DNA from: Litoribacter ruber
GTDB taxonomy: Bacteria > Bacteroidota > Bacteroidia > Cytophagales > Cyclobacteriaceae
Length of the DNA: 64,000 nucleotides
NCBI RefSeq assembly: GCF_018500185.1
Contig: NZ_JAHBGI010000004.1
Span: 124,001-188,000, forward strand
Reading direction: 5' to 3'
Position 1 is the first letter of the stretch, and every line of letters begins with the position of its first letter. This document shows, one piece after another, positions 7,391 through 14,695 of this stretch. The position numbers and the translations under genes were made by a program. The notes under the pieces were generated by a model. The model was not told where the DNA came from and ran no database searches. It saw only the letters and a program-made list of their open reading frames with translations.

Positions 7391-8074
7391 TTAGATTGTA
7401 GAGGCAAGAGGGATGTAATCCAGGTCGAATTGATCGGGTTTCGCTTTTTTCGCTGTTTCTTGACTCATGACAACTCCAAAGGTGTTTTCACATACCACAA
7501 CTATTTTCTCATATGATGGTCTGGTTATTTCGCTGTAATAACCTTTTACGGAAAGGTCTTTAATAATCGCCCCAAAAAGACTCTTATAGCCTCCCCTCAT
7601 ATCTTTAGCCAGGTTAGTTCCTAAATGAATTACTTGTTTTTCAACCAGGAGGCTTAAAATGAAATGGTATTTGGAAACATCTGCAAACAAATCTTTCAAG
7701 TGGAGATCCTGGCTAATAGGTGTGTTTTGAGTATGTTGACCTTTGTTCTGGTTGGGAAGGTTCAGAATTAAATTAGCTTCTCTTACAGCATTTACCTCTT
7801 GGATTAATCTATTCAATTCCATGTCCACATAATCCGAATACCCGCTGTTGTCTGGGAATAAAACCATTTCCAATGTTAGGCGGTGGTATCGTTGTAAATG
7901 CGGAAACTCTTGATTATACCACTCAATTCCATCATAATCCATTCTGTACCTTTCTTCAATTTCCTCTAATAAGTCTAAGGCCTTATCGTATTTTCCTTTT
8001 GAAAGGTGAAAATCCACCATCCGCCCGATTTTATCTAAATCGTAATGGAAGGGGCAATTATATTCTTTTCCCAT
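7391..8074 (-). CDS. Unknown mobile-element protein
   Basis: An ATG at 8074 (GKEYNCPFHYDLDKIG) is preferred over the one at 8131, which would overlap the upstream gene by 43 bases. The 227-residue protein has a helical N-terminal half with tetratricopeptide-like spacing (FHLSKGKYDKALDLLEEIEERY). Its C-terminal half, with GGYKSLFGAIIKDLSVKGYY and a VVCENTFGV segment, resembles proteins common on Bacteroidota plasmids and integrative elements. No enzymatic motif is seen. It lies between the integrase and HTH genes. Confidence 0.6.
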   Translation of the reverse strand: MGKEYNCPFHYDLDKIGRMVDFHLSKGKYDKALDLLEEIEERYRMDYDGIEWYNQEFPHLQRYHRLTLEMVLFPDNSGYSDYVDMELNRLIQEVNAVREANLILNLPNQNKGQHTQNTPISQDLHLKDLFADVSKYHFILSLLVEKQVIHLGTNLAKDMRGGYKSLFGAIIKDLSVKGYYSEITRPSYEKIVVVCENTFGVVMSQETAKKAKPDQFDLDYIPLASTI

Positions 8075-8088
8075 GGGTAAACAGGGTA

Positions 8089-8469
8089 TTATTGGTTTAA
8101 TTGATTTTCGGCAACTTGTCCAATTAGCCATGAAAGGATTGCTTTAGTATACAGGAGGCTTGCCGTCGTTCCTGTCTCCTGTTCTGTTTCGTAGATTATA
8201 TGTTGCGCCTGTACAATGTCTTGGATGTAATCTTTAATATCGTCAGCGTCCAAAAAATCCACCTTCACCGCCGGGCCAACGCTGTCGGCTGCAGGTTTTT
8301 CGATGTGTAGCATTCTCCGCAATGTGTTGTATGCTTGTTCTGAGGCCTTGTCGCTTCCGTTGGCCTGCATGTATTCCAGCACGCATAATTGAGCATTTGC
8401 AATGTTTCCGGCAAAATTCATCCATTCCTGGTCTGTGGTAAATTGGATGGTAAGTCGTGAATCGGTCAT
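8089..8469 (-). CDS. Unknown island protein
   Basis: The 126-residue acidic, mostly helical protein (for example DFLDADDIKDYIQDIVQAQHIIYE) lacks any motif I recognise. It lies 50 bases downstream of the integrase gene and 14 bases upstream of the next gene, so the three probably share a transcript. Confidence 0.55.
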   Translation of the reverse strand: MTDSRLTIQFTTDQEWMNFAGNIANAQLCVLEYMQANGSDKASEQAYNTLRRMLHIEKPAADSVGPAVKVDFLDADDIKDYIQDIVQAQHIIYETEQETGTTASLLYTKAILSWLIGQVAENQLNQ

Positions 8470-8519
8470 TTTCTTGTAAGTTATAGGTTATAAATGTTAT
8501 GAGTAGTCTTGTTTACGTG

Positions 8520-9809
8520 TTAGGTGAAGTCCTGTAAACTTTCCATAATTGCTTTCTTGTCCTCGCCTTCAAATCCAGCAAAATAGTTAAGGGTGGTTTT
8601 AGTGTCGGAATGACCTAATGCCTCGCTCACAAACTCAATTCCTGCTTTATTACGTAGAGCAGCGGTAGCGAATGAATGCCTGGCCCAATAAGTTGAAACC
8701 TCTTCGGTTAGCCCATTGGCTTTTGCTAATGCTTTTAAATGTTGGTTGACTAATCTTGTGAAGTTCTGTTTCTTAGAATGCTTCTCCTCCTCATTCATGT
8801 TGTCGGAAAGAACATCAAAAACATAATTGGTTTTAGTACGGTCTGTTGATCCGTATTTCTCTATTATTTTCTTGGCTAAGGCTGTCAATGGAACCTGTAC
8901 GAACTTCTGGTTGCTTTTATTGGTGCGCTTTGTTTTTTCCCGAACAAACTTGATTTGGTTTTCTTCTACGTTTTTCCATTTCAAATACAGGATGTCTTTC
9001 ATGTTCATTCCGTTACACGCATAAGAAAAAAACCAGAAGTCTTTAGCCTTCTCCTGTTCTGGGTTCTGGGGAATGGCTTTAAATAAGGTTGTTAGCTCCT
9101 CTTTATTCAAGGCCTTGTTCACCTTTTTTGAAGAGGGTATTATGTATTTTTTCTGACCAAAAGGGTAAATATCTCCGGGGATGGTTTTTTCGTGAATGGC
9201 CTTGTTGAAAATAGTACGGATGTTTCTGGTGTAAATCCCTACTGTTGTGGAGGATTTCTCTTTTACTCTAATCATCCAGTCTTCATATCTTGATAAAAAA
9301 TCTTTGTCGACCTCTTGAAAGAGGAGTTTTGACACGTTCTTACGCCCTTCTGATTCCATAAAGGTTTTAAGGGATTTCACGGTAAGGCTATGGCTGGATG
9401 CTGTTGAGATTCTGCGTTCTTGTTTTAAAGACTGGATCTCTTGCTCAAAATGAAAAAATAAATTGAGGTTATCCCCCTTGGTAATAAGTAAGGACGCCTC
9501 AAGTGAATCAAAGGTGAAGATCGGCAGGCTTTCAGCTTTTACCTTGTATAGTTGCTGAAGAGCCTCTATTGCCCCTTTTATCTCCCTTTCAAACTTGTTC
9601 AACCGTATATTTTCTGCTTTGTGAGAAATTCTCTGGTATTCTCCCGGAGTGAATGAATGGGATGTTTTGTACAGCCTGGTTTTCTTTGTTAGAGGGTCGT
9701 AAATTCTGATTTTTAATGGAAATTTACCGTCCTTTTTCGCTCTCCGAGTGTCAAGGTAGGTAGATACCTCTGCTTTCGCCGTAACTGAACTGGATTTGGA
9801 ATCTCTCAT
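8520..9809 (-). CDS. Tyrosine recombinase/integrase of the island
   Basis: The ATG at 9809 (MRDSKSSSVTAKAEV) gives 429 residues and leaves the arm sites upstream. The protein has an N-terminal arm-binding domain (VSTYLDTRRAKKDGKFPLKIRI), a SAM-like core-binding domain in the middle and a C-terminal catalytic domain. The catalytic signature is YWARHSFAT, GHSDTKTT and the nucleophile in LNYFAG. The position of the first catalytic arginine reads Asn (GMNMKD), a deviation also known from other Bacteroidota integrases. The gene abuts the right attachment site and catalyses integration into tRNA-Asn. Confidence 0.93.
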   Translation of the reverse strand: MRDSKSSSVTAKAEVSTYLDTRRAKKDGKFPLKIRIYDPLTKKTRLYKTSHSFTPGEYQRISHKAENIRLNKFEREIKGAIEALQQLYKVKAESLPIFTFDSLEASLLITKGDNLNLFFHFEQEIQSLKQERRISTASSHSLTVKSLKTFMESEGRKNVSKLLFQEVDKDFLSRYEDWMIRVKEKSSTTVGIYTRNIRTIFNKAIHEKTIPGDIYPFGQKKYIIPSSKKVNKALNKEELTTLFKAIPQNPEQEKAKDFWFFSYACNGMNMKDILYLKWKNVEENQIKFVREKTKRTNKSNQKFVQVPLTALAKKIIEKYGSTDRTKTNYVFDVLSDNMNEEEKHSKKQNFTRLVNQHLKALAKANGLTEEVSTYWARHSFATAALRNKAGIEFVSEALGHSDTKTTLNYFAGFEGEDKKAIMESLQDFT

Positions 9810-9824
9810 TTTGCTAAGGGGTTT

Positions 9825-9857
9825 ATGCAAATATATGGATTTGCATAAAATTTGCAT
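9825..9857. repeat. Right integrase arm-type sites
   Basis: Two direct TTTGCAT copies at 9840-9846 and 9851-9857 are separated by AAAA, and an inverted copy (ATGCAAA) lies at 9825-9831. They mirror the TTTGCAC pair at 2478-2495. Their place just upstream of the integrase start suggests that integrase binding also represses its own promoter. Confidence 0.6.
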
Positions 9858-9973
9858 ACGAAACCCCACATATTCTGAAAAATATAAAAAAGTAAATACT
9901 ACTTAAAATGCTTAAAACCGCTTGTTTAGCTATATTTTGAAAGGTATGGGAAAAGATTAAAAAACCCTCTTCA

Positions 9974-10019
9974 TGACTGTTAATCAGAGGGTCCTTGGTT
10001 CGAGCCCAAGAGGAGGAGC
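9974..10019 (+). other. attR core (copy of tRNA-Asn 3' part)
   Basis: This is the right copy of the 46-bp repeat, identical to 2385-2430. It lacks the 5' half of the tRNA and so cannot form a tRNA. The sequence after it, a terminator at 10024, is the ancestral downstream flank of tRNA-Asn. Confidence 0.92.
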
Positions 10020-10023
10020 ACAA

Positions 10024-10050
10024 GCCTTGCAGAGATGCAGGGCTTTTTTG
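10024..10050 (+). terminator. Original tRNA-Asn terminator
   Basis: The arms GCCTTGCA and TGCAGGGC, with one G-T pair, are followed by six T. The same hairpin is repeated at 10139-10165 as part of the 115-bp tandem repeat. Confidence 0.7.
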
Positions 10051-10054
10051 CGTT

Positions 10055-10134
10055 TTAGAGTAGCTCAGCTGGTTAGAGCATCTGATCCCGCCTTAAGCGG
10101 GAAGGGTCCTTGGTTCGAGCCCAAGAGGAGGAGC
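10055..10134 (+). pseudogene. Pseudo-tRNA (Asn-like) with hairpin in place of the anticodon arm
   Basis: The D arm (TAGCTCAGCTGGTTAGAGC) and the T arm and 3' acceptor (AGGAGGA) match the tRNA-Asn pattern. The 5' acceptor reads GTTTTAGAG and cannot pair. After GAGCATCTGA, the anticodon loop and 3' stem of the real tRNA are replaced by TCCCGCCTTAAGCGGGA (10086-10102), a hairpin with a six-pair stem and five-base loop. No anticodon remains, so it cannot function as a tRNA. Confidence 0.8.
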
Positions 10135-10169
10135 AAAAGCCTTGCAGAGATGCAGGGCTTTTTTGCGTT

Positions 10170-10267
10170 TTAGAGTAGCTCAGCTGGTTAGAGCATCTGA
10201 TCCCGCCTTAAGCGGGAAGGGTCCTTGGTTCGCATTTGCCCGAGACTTGTTATCGAACCCAAGAGGT
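10170..10267 (+). pseudogene. Second pseudo-tRNA copy, T arm interrupted
   Basis: This is the second unit of the 115-bp repeat, with the same hairpin at 10201-10217. About 21 bases (10233-10253) are inserted in the T loop, after which CCCAAGAGG resumes and then ends. Confidence 0.75.
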
Positions 10268-10525
10268 TGAAAATATTTTCTTTACTTTTCACAATAAACT
10301 AATTTTTTTAAAAAAGTATTCCTGCCAAAATAAGCCGATAGAGACGGCGTTTCTCAGATAGGTGACAGGGTAATTGCCTCCTGCTTTTGTTTAGTCTTTA
10401 ATGTGTTTATGAGTTCTCCTTGTTTTATTACGTTGCAAAATAGGTCCGGTGGGAAGATCATGATTAGTCCGGAGTTGCCGGATACGGTTTGCGCTGCCCA
10501 TTTTCTCCAACTGTTACTGTGTGAT

Positions 10526-10720
10526 ATGAGTAATTTTATCGTGTTTTATAAAGGCGAGGAATATTCATATGTTAACGATGATTTTATTTTGTCCATTGAA
10601 CCGCTTGAAAATTGCCTTGATCTTGATTTGATCATTGATGATGCCCCCGGGCTTCGCGTGGTTGACCTGAGCTTTGAGGCCGCAATGAATTTTATTGAAG
10701 GTCGGAAGCCCAGCTTTTGA
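10526..10720 (+). CDS. Small protein of unknown function
   Basis: The ATG at 10526 gives a 64-residue acidic protein (MSNFIVFYKGEEYSYVNDDFIL and so on). The frame extends upstream to 10403, but those residues look less protein-like. No family is recognised. It converges on the phosphatase gene, whose stop codon lies one base away. Confidence 0.4.
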   Translation: MSNFIVFYKGEEYSYVNDDFILSIEPLENCLDLDLIIDDAPGLRVVDLSFEAAMNFIEGRKPSF

Positions 10721-10721
10721 T

Positions 10722-11387
10722 TTAATAGTTCAGGTCGTTTAAATCTTCCTCTCTAGTAGGTATACTGATTTTTTGCAAAAAGGTCCCGTTCCTATCCAGC
10801 TTAATTCCGGTCAGGCAAATTCCCTTATAAGCGCCAGTGTCAATGTTCCAAGCCTGTGAATATGGGTTGTAGGCAGGTCTGCCGGTTGATAGGGGGGTGT
10901 GGCCTATGACTTGGATTTTTCCCAAAGGCTTCAGACGGCCTCTGTTCCATAGAATACCGGAAGGGTGATCTGGGTTCAAATATTCGGCATGATCGGTAAT
11001 CCCTGCATGGGAAACCATTAATTTATCGGTTTCGAAAAACAAAGGCAGGTCCTCCATCCATGACAATACAGACACCAAATCATGCTGCTGGGATTCAAAT
11101 TGCTGAAAGGTATCCATTCCGCCATTGTAAAGCCAGTTGCTGCTTTTTTCATTGAAGTAATTGAGCATCATCTGCTCATGGTTTCCTTTAAGGAAATGGA
11201 CTTTGTCGGGAAAAGTTTTGTCAAGCTGCCGGCAATAGGATACGACTTTGGGAGAGTGGGCTCCACGGTCGATGAGGTCTCCGACTTGGATGAGGATTTC
11301 CTTTTCTCTGTCCCAGTGGGAGATCAGTTCCTCAAAAGTAAAGAAGCAACCGTGGACGTCACCAATAATAAAATAATTTTCAACCAT
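10722..11387 (-). CDS. Metallophosphoesterase (serine/threonine phosphatase or ApaH-like)
   Basis: The 221-residue protein has the three metal-binding blocks of calcineurin-type phosphatases near the N-terminus: GDVHG (residues 8-12), GDLIDRG (36-42) and GNHE (68-71). His residues further on (SHAGI, IGHTPLS) complete the bimetal site. It belongs to the small bacterial PrpA/ApaH group, which dephosphorylates proteins or diadenosine tetraphosphate; the substrate cannot be read from the sequence. It overlaps the MscS gene upstream by 8 bases and is probably cotranscribed with it. Confidence 0.88.
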   Translation of the reverse strand: MVENYFIIGDVHGCFFTFEELISHWDREKEILIQVGDLIDRGAHSPKVVSYCRQLDKTFPDKVHFLKGNHEQMMLNYFNEKSSNWLYNGGMDTFQQFESQQHDLVSVLSWMEDLPLFFETDKLMVSHAGITDHAEYLNPDHPSGILWNRGRLKPLGKIQVIGHTPLSTGRPAYNPYSQAWNIDTGAYKGICLTGIKLDRNGTFLQKISIPTREEDLNDLNY

Positions 11388-13845
11388 CGTCTTTTCCTTC
11401 AGTTGGCTTTCCTCTTATTAATTCTTTACGCAAAAAATCCTCTTTGGGGTATGACTTGATGTGCAAGTCCCTCTGGGGGAACGGAATTTCAATTTTGTGC
11501 TCCGCAAACGCTTTGTAAATAGCGGTCATGATCTGACTTCGAATGGCAATCCAGGTGCTGATGTCCCCCACCCAAAAAAGCATCCTGAATTCCACTGCGC
11601 TATCGGCAAAGGTCTGCAGGTAAACAGCAGGTTTGGGCACGGTGAGAATTCCTTCATGTTCCATTACTTTTTCCAGTATATCCGTCACTTTGTCGGAGTC
11701 CGACCCGTAGGCTACCCCTATAAACAGTTCTACCCGGCGGGTTTTGTCAGAAAGAGTCCAGTTGATCAGGTGTTCTGAAAGAAGGTCACCATTGGGGATG
11801 ATTACCTCCGAGCCGTCATAGGCCTTGATTTTACTGGCCCGGATTCCAATCTCTTTTACAGTGCCACCTCGATTTCCTATTTCAATCATGTCTCCAATCT
11901 GAATGGGTCTTTCAAAAGCCAATATCACTCCACTCACCAGGTTGTTGACGATGGTCTGCAACCCGAAACCAATCCCCACACTGAGCGCTCCCAAGACTAT
12001 GGCTGCCTTTTCCAGTGAAATACCCGAAGCCGTGATGGCAAGAAGAAAGCCGGCTGTCAATACCGCCAGACGGATCAAGAGAATGGAGGACCCCAACCTC
12101 TGGGTGCGTGAACTTGCCTTGGCTTCATCCTTCATTTCGGCAAAATAGGCAATATTTCGGGCCAGTAGTGAGGATGCCCATATTAGGACGATAAACACTA
12201 GAATACTTCCCAGGGTAAAGCTGAATGAACCCAAGTGCCTTTCTGTAGTCAGGACTTCCCCAATCTGGAGGGATAGGTATTCGTATATGTTGAGGTTACT
12301 GGTGAAATAGTACACCCAGATGATGGACGAAATGCCTACCAGGAAGTTTTTCAGCCTTTTCCGGATGCTTTTGAAGTCGAAATAAGATGCAAACTCCTTC
12401 TGGTTGTTTTTCCCAAGTTCCAATTGCAGGTAGATTGCTTCCAATATGATGGTCACAAACGCATACAAGGTGATTGCCTGCACTAGGCTGTTGGTAGATG
12501 CCACCCCCAACATCTTGGATAAGCTGTATCTCCCGAGAATGTTTGCCAAAAAGGAGATTACTTGCATGCTGAAATACAGGTAGATGAAGAAGTTGATGTA
12601 TTTGGGGTACTTTTCGGGCTTGGATTCAAGCACCCGTATTGCCAAATATGCCAGTGATATGCCCGCCAGGTTCAGGAAAAGCAAAAACCACCGTTCCTTA
12701 AAGGCAATTTCCACATATAGGTTGCTAAAGGAATAACATAGGAAAATGCCCAGTAACCCAATCCAAAAATAAAGGGCTTTTCTGTCAAGTGATTTGAAGA
12801 TCAATAAAGAGGCCACACCGGCTGTGGCTGTCAGGATTAGCTGGACAAATACTGTGGGGGGATTGAGGTAGAAGAACGGGGCCAGCGGAAGAATCGCGAG
12901 CAGGGTGCTCAGGATGGGGCTGGTGGGGATGAAAGAAACCCGCTCCAAAATAATGGCAGCAAAATCCTTTTCTTTTTTGATCCTGTTGAGAAGCACGGTG
13001 AACCAAATAAAAAATCCTAAGGCAAATATGCTTATGATGAAGTGTCTATAGGCGTTGTCACGAAGATATTTTGACAATATTAGTTCGTTGAGCGCGATGG
13101 ATTCCTTCATCAGGTAGCGCACCCGCTTCTGTTCCAGGTAATCCGGGCTTTCCCAAATAAAATTGTTTTCCTTTGCAAAAAGCCTTCTCTCAAGCTGTCT
13201 CTGCCTTTCGTCAATTTCCTCTTCAAAATCATTCAGCGTGATGATAGTGGAGGAGACGCGGCTCTGGGCTCGGGCCAATTTCAGCCTTTGGGCATGATAT
13301 GAGCTGTCTACCTTGTTTAATCTGTTGCGGAGCAGTTCGGCCTGTTTTTGGTATTCCGGCAGCAGGGTGGTGTCCCTAAGCGCAAACCTGAGGTCTTCAT
13401 CATCTTTGATGGCAGAGATTTCTGCCCCTATGGAATTGAGTGATTTGTTTCTTTCTGTGATTGTTTGCTGCCAGGCGTCTACTTGTGTCTTAAAATTGAC
13501 CACCAGGTTTTCTAGAGCACCAAGGTAACGGAGGTTGAGGCTGGATTCTCTGTATTGCAGTCTTTCGCCTACAGTTTCGATTACCTGCTCGATCCGAGGC
13601 AGCTCCTCATATAGCGCCAGGGTGTCGATTTTGCGGGCCAGGCCAGCATTGATATGGTTTAAGGCGATTGTGTAGGTCTCGTTTTTCCTGATCAATTCCT
13701 CCAGGGAAATGGACTTTTTCTCAACAGCTTGAGCTGTATCTGTTGGAGTCAAAAAGGTGTCCGATATAACGGGTTCCTGCGAATGACTCAGGAAAGGCTG
13801 AAGGAATGCGGTTAGAAATAGCGCTGTTAGCAAAAACCTTTTCAT
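11380..13845 (-). CDS. Large mechanosensitive channel of the MscS family
   Basis: The 821-residue protein has a signal peptide, a periplasmic helical and coiled-coil region (about residues 40-245) and many membrane spans (about 265-620). The MscS core follows, with the pore helix and beta domain signature GALSVGIGFGLQTIVNNLVSG, then FERPIQIGD and IPNGDLLSEHLINWT. The size and extra domains resemble MscK/YbiO-type channels, which release solutes on hypo-osmotic shock. The C-terminal domain ends with a charged tail. Confidence 0.9.
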   Translation of the reverse strand: MKRFLLTALFLTAFLQPFLSHSQEPVISDTFLTPTDTAQAVEKKSISLEELIRKNETYTIALNHINAGLARKIDTLALYEELPRIEQVIETVGERLQYRESSLNLRYLGALENLVVNFKTQVDAWQQTITERNKSLNSIGAEISAIKDDEDLRFALRDTTLLPEYQKQAELLRNRLNKVDSSYHAQRLKLARAQSRVSSTIITLNDFEEEIDERQRQLERRLFAKENNFIWESPDYLEQKRVRYLMKESIALNELILSKYLRDNAYRHFIISIFALGFFIWFTVLLNRIKKEKDFAAIILERVSFIPTSPILSTLLAILPLAPFFYLNPPTVFVQLILTATAGVASLLIFKSLDRKALYFWIGLLGIFLCYSFSNLYVEIAFKERWFLLFLNLAGISLAYLAIRVLESKPEKYPKYINFFIYLYFSMQVISFLANILGRYSLSKMLGVASTNSLVQAITLYAFVTIILEAIYLQLELGKNNQKEFASYFDFKSIRKRLKNFLVGISSIIWVYYFTSNLNIYEYLSLQIGEVLTTERHLGSFSFTLGSILVFIVLIWASSLLARNIAYFAEMKDEAKASSRTQRLGSSILLIRLAVLTAGFLLAITASGISLEKAAIVLGALSVGIGFGLQTIVNNLVSGVILAFERPIQIGDMIEIGNRGGTVKEIGIRASKIKAYDGSEVIIPNGDLLSEHLINWTLSDKTRRVELFIGVAYGSDSDKVTDILEKVMEHEGILTVPKPAVYLQTFADSAVEFRMLFWVGDISTWIAIRSQIMTAIYKAFAEHKIEIPFPQRDLHIKSYPKEDFLRKELIRGKPTEGKDDG

Positions 13846-14092
13846 AGTTCAGTAAGCGAGTTCGGTAGGGCAACCAATTGCGGGAAAGCCCTTTTTTGGA
13901 TTTGCAGCAATTAGTATTCCGATAAATTGTCAGTATTTTGAATTTTGGCTGACATTATTACTTTAATAAGGAACAATGTATGGTAAAAATAGTCAAAATG
14001 ACATTAATATTTGCAGTATTTAGTATTGGTATAGAATTGTGTAGATAACTGGTGAATGGATGCAATAATCATTAACCAAAATATTAACCGTT

Positions 14093-14521
14093 ATGACACT
14101 GATGAAATACAATCAATTGGAGCAGAATTATCCAAGCACGTTTAGCGGACTTTTGGATAAATTCTTTAATGAAAATGTGGGGACCACGCTGAAACAGTTT
14201 TCTCCAGCCGTGGACGTTTCGGAAGAAGCGGATAAATATCAAATTCAGGTGGCCGTACCCGGCTTGAAGAAAAATGACTTTCATATTGACCTAATAGATG
14301 GCAAATTGACCATCTCCGGAGAGAGAAAAATGGAAGATAAAAAAGAAGGCAAGAATTTTCACACTATTGAAACCCAATACGGAAGTTTTTCCAGGTCTTT
14401 TTTCTTACCCGATGATGTGGATCAGGAAAAGGTTTCGGCGGTTTATGAAGACGGGCTATTGAAGCTTAGCCTTCCCAAATTGGAACATGCAACTAAAAAA
14501 TATAAAATTGAGGTAAAATAA
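14093..14521 (+). CDS. Hsp20/alpha-crystallin small heat-shock protein
   Basis: The 142-residue protein contains an alpha-crystallin domain at about residues 38-142: PAVDVSEEADKYQIQVAVPGLKKNDF, LTISGER, then SFSRSFFLPDDVD and YEDGLLKLSLPK. It is an ATP-independent holdase that keeps unfolding proteins soluble. Starts at 14093 or at the Met three codons later are both possible. The HtrA protease gene follows on the same strand after a terminator, so both may belong to the envelope and heat stress response but are separate units. Confidence 0.93.
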   Translation: MTLMKYNQLEQNYPSTFSGLLDKFFNENVGTTLKQFSPAVDVSEEADKYQIQVAVPGLKKNDFHIDLIDGKLTISGERKMEDKKEGKNFHTIETQYGSFSRSFFLPDDVDQEKVSAVYEDGLLKLSLPKLEHATKKYKIEVK

Positions 14522-14556
14522 ACAGTAAGTGGGCAAAACCCACTTATTGTTTTTTG
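14522..14556 (+). terminator. Terminator after the Hsp20 gene
   Basis: The arms AAGTGGG and CCCACTT with an AAAA-containing loop are followed by a T-rich run. Confidence 0.75.
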
Positions 14557-14695
14557 GTTAAGTATATAACAAGAATGCTAACAAACTCAAATAGGGGTTA
14601 AATGGTGTTAAATACTAGTTATAGTGCTTGACCAATAGGAACCCAATCCTGTAAATTTCGTGTATTGAAGTAGAATAAAGCAAAAATTAAAAAAT

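Larger units (their letters stand above)
2385..10019. mobile_element. Integrated satellite-like element in tRNA-Asn
   Basis: A 7.6-kb island lies between a tRNA-Asn 3' part and a 46-bp direct copy of it. All its genes are on the minus strand. In transcription order these are a tyrosine integrase next to the right end, two unknown proteins, a HTH DNA-binding protein, an unknown protein, a VRR-NUC nuclease, a candidate replication protein, iteron repeats, a terminase small subunit, a membrane-anchored protein, a glutamine-rich virion-like protein and a small uncertain ORF. There is no large terminase, portal, capsid or tail gene. Size, tRNA targeting, integrase position and a lone terminase small subunit resemble phage-inducible chromosomal islands. 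A decayed prophage is the main alternative. Confidence 0.8.
10024..10235 (+). repeat. 115-bp tandem repeat of terminator plus pseudo-tRNA
   Basis: The unit starting at 10024 recurs at 10139 with almost no change. Each unit holds the terminator hairpin followed by a tRNA-like sequence. The second copy loses similarity after 10232, where about 21 extra bases interrupt the T loop. Confidence 0.85.

Noticed and set aside
2356-10019. Classification of the island as a complete prophage or as a conjugative element
   Set aside because: No portal, capsid, tail or large terminase gene, and no relaxase or type IV secretion gene, can be found within it.
9973-10173. A 66-codon plus-strand frame over the attR and pseudo-tRNA region
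   Set aside because: It is a translation of tRNA-derived sequence and its tandem repeat; no start region or protein-like composition supports it.
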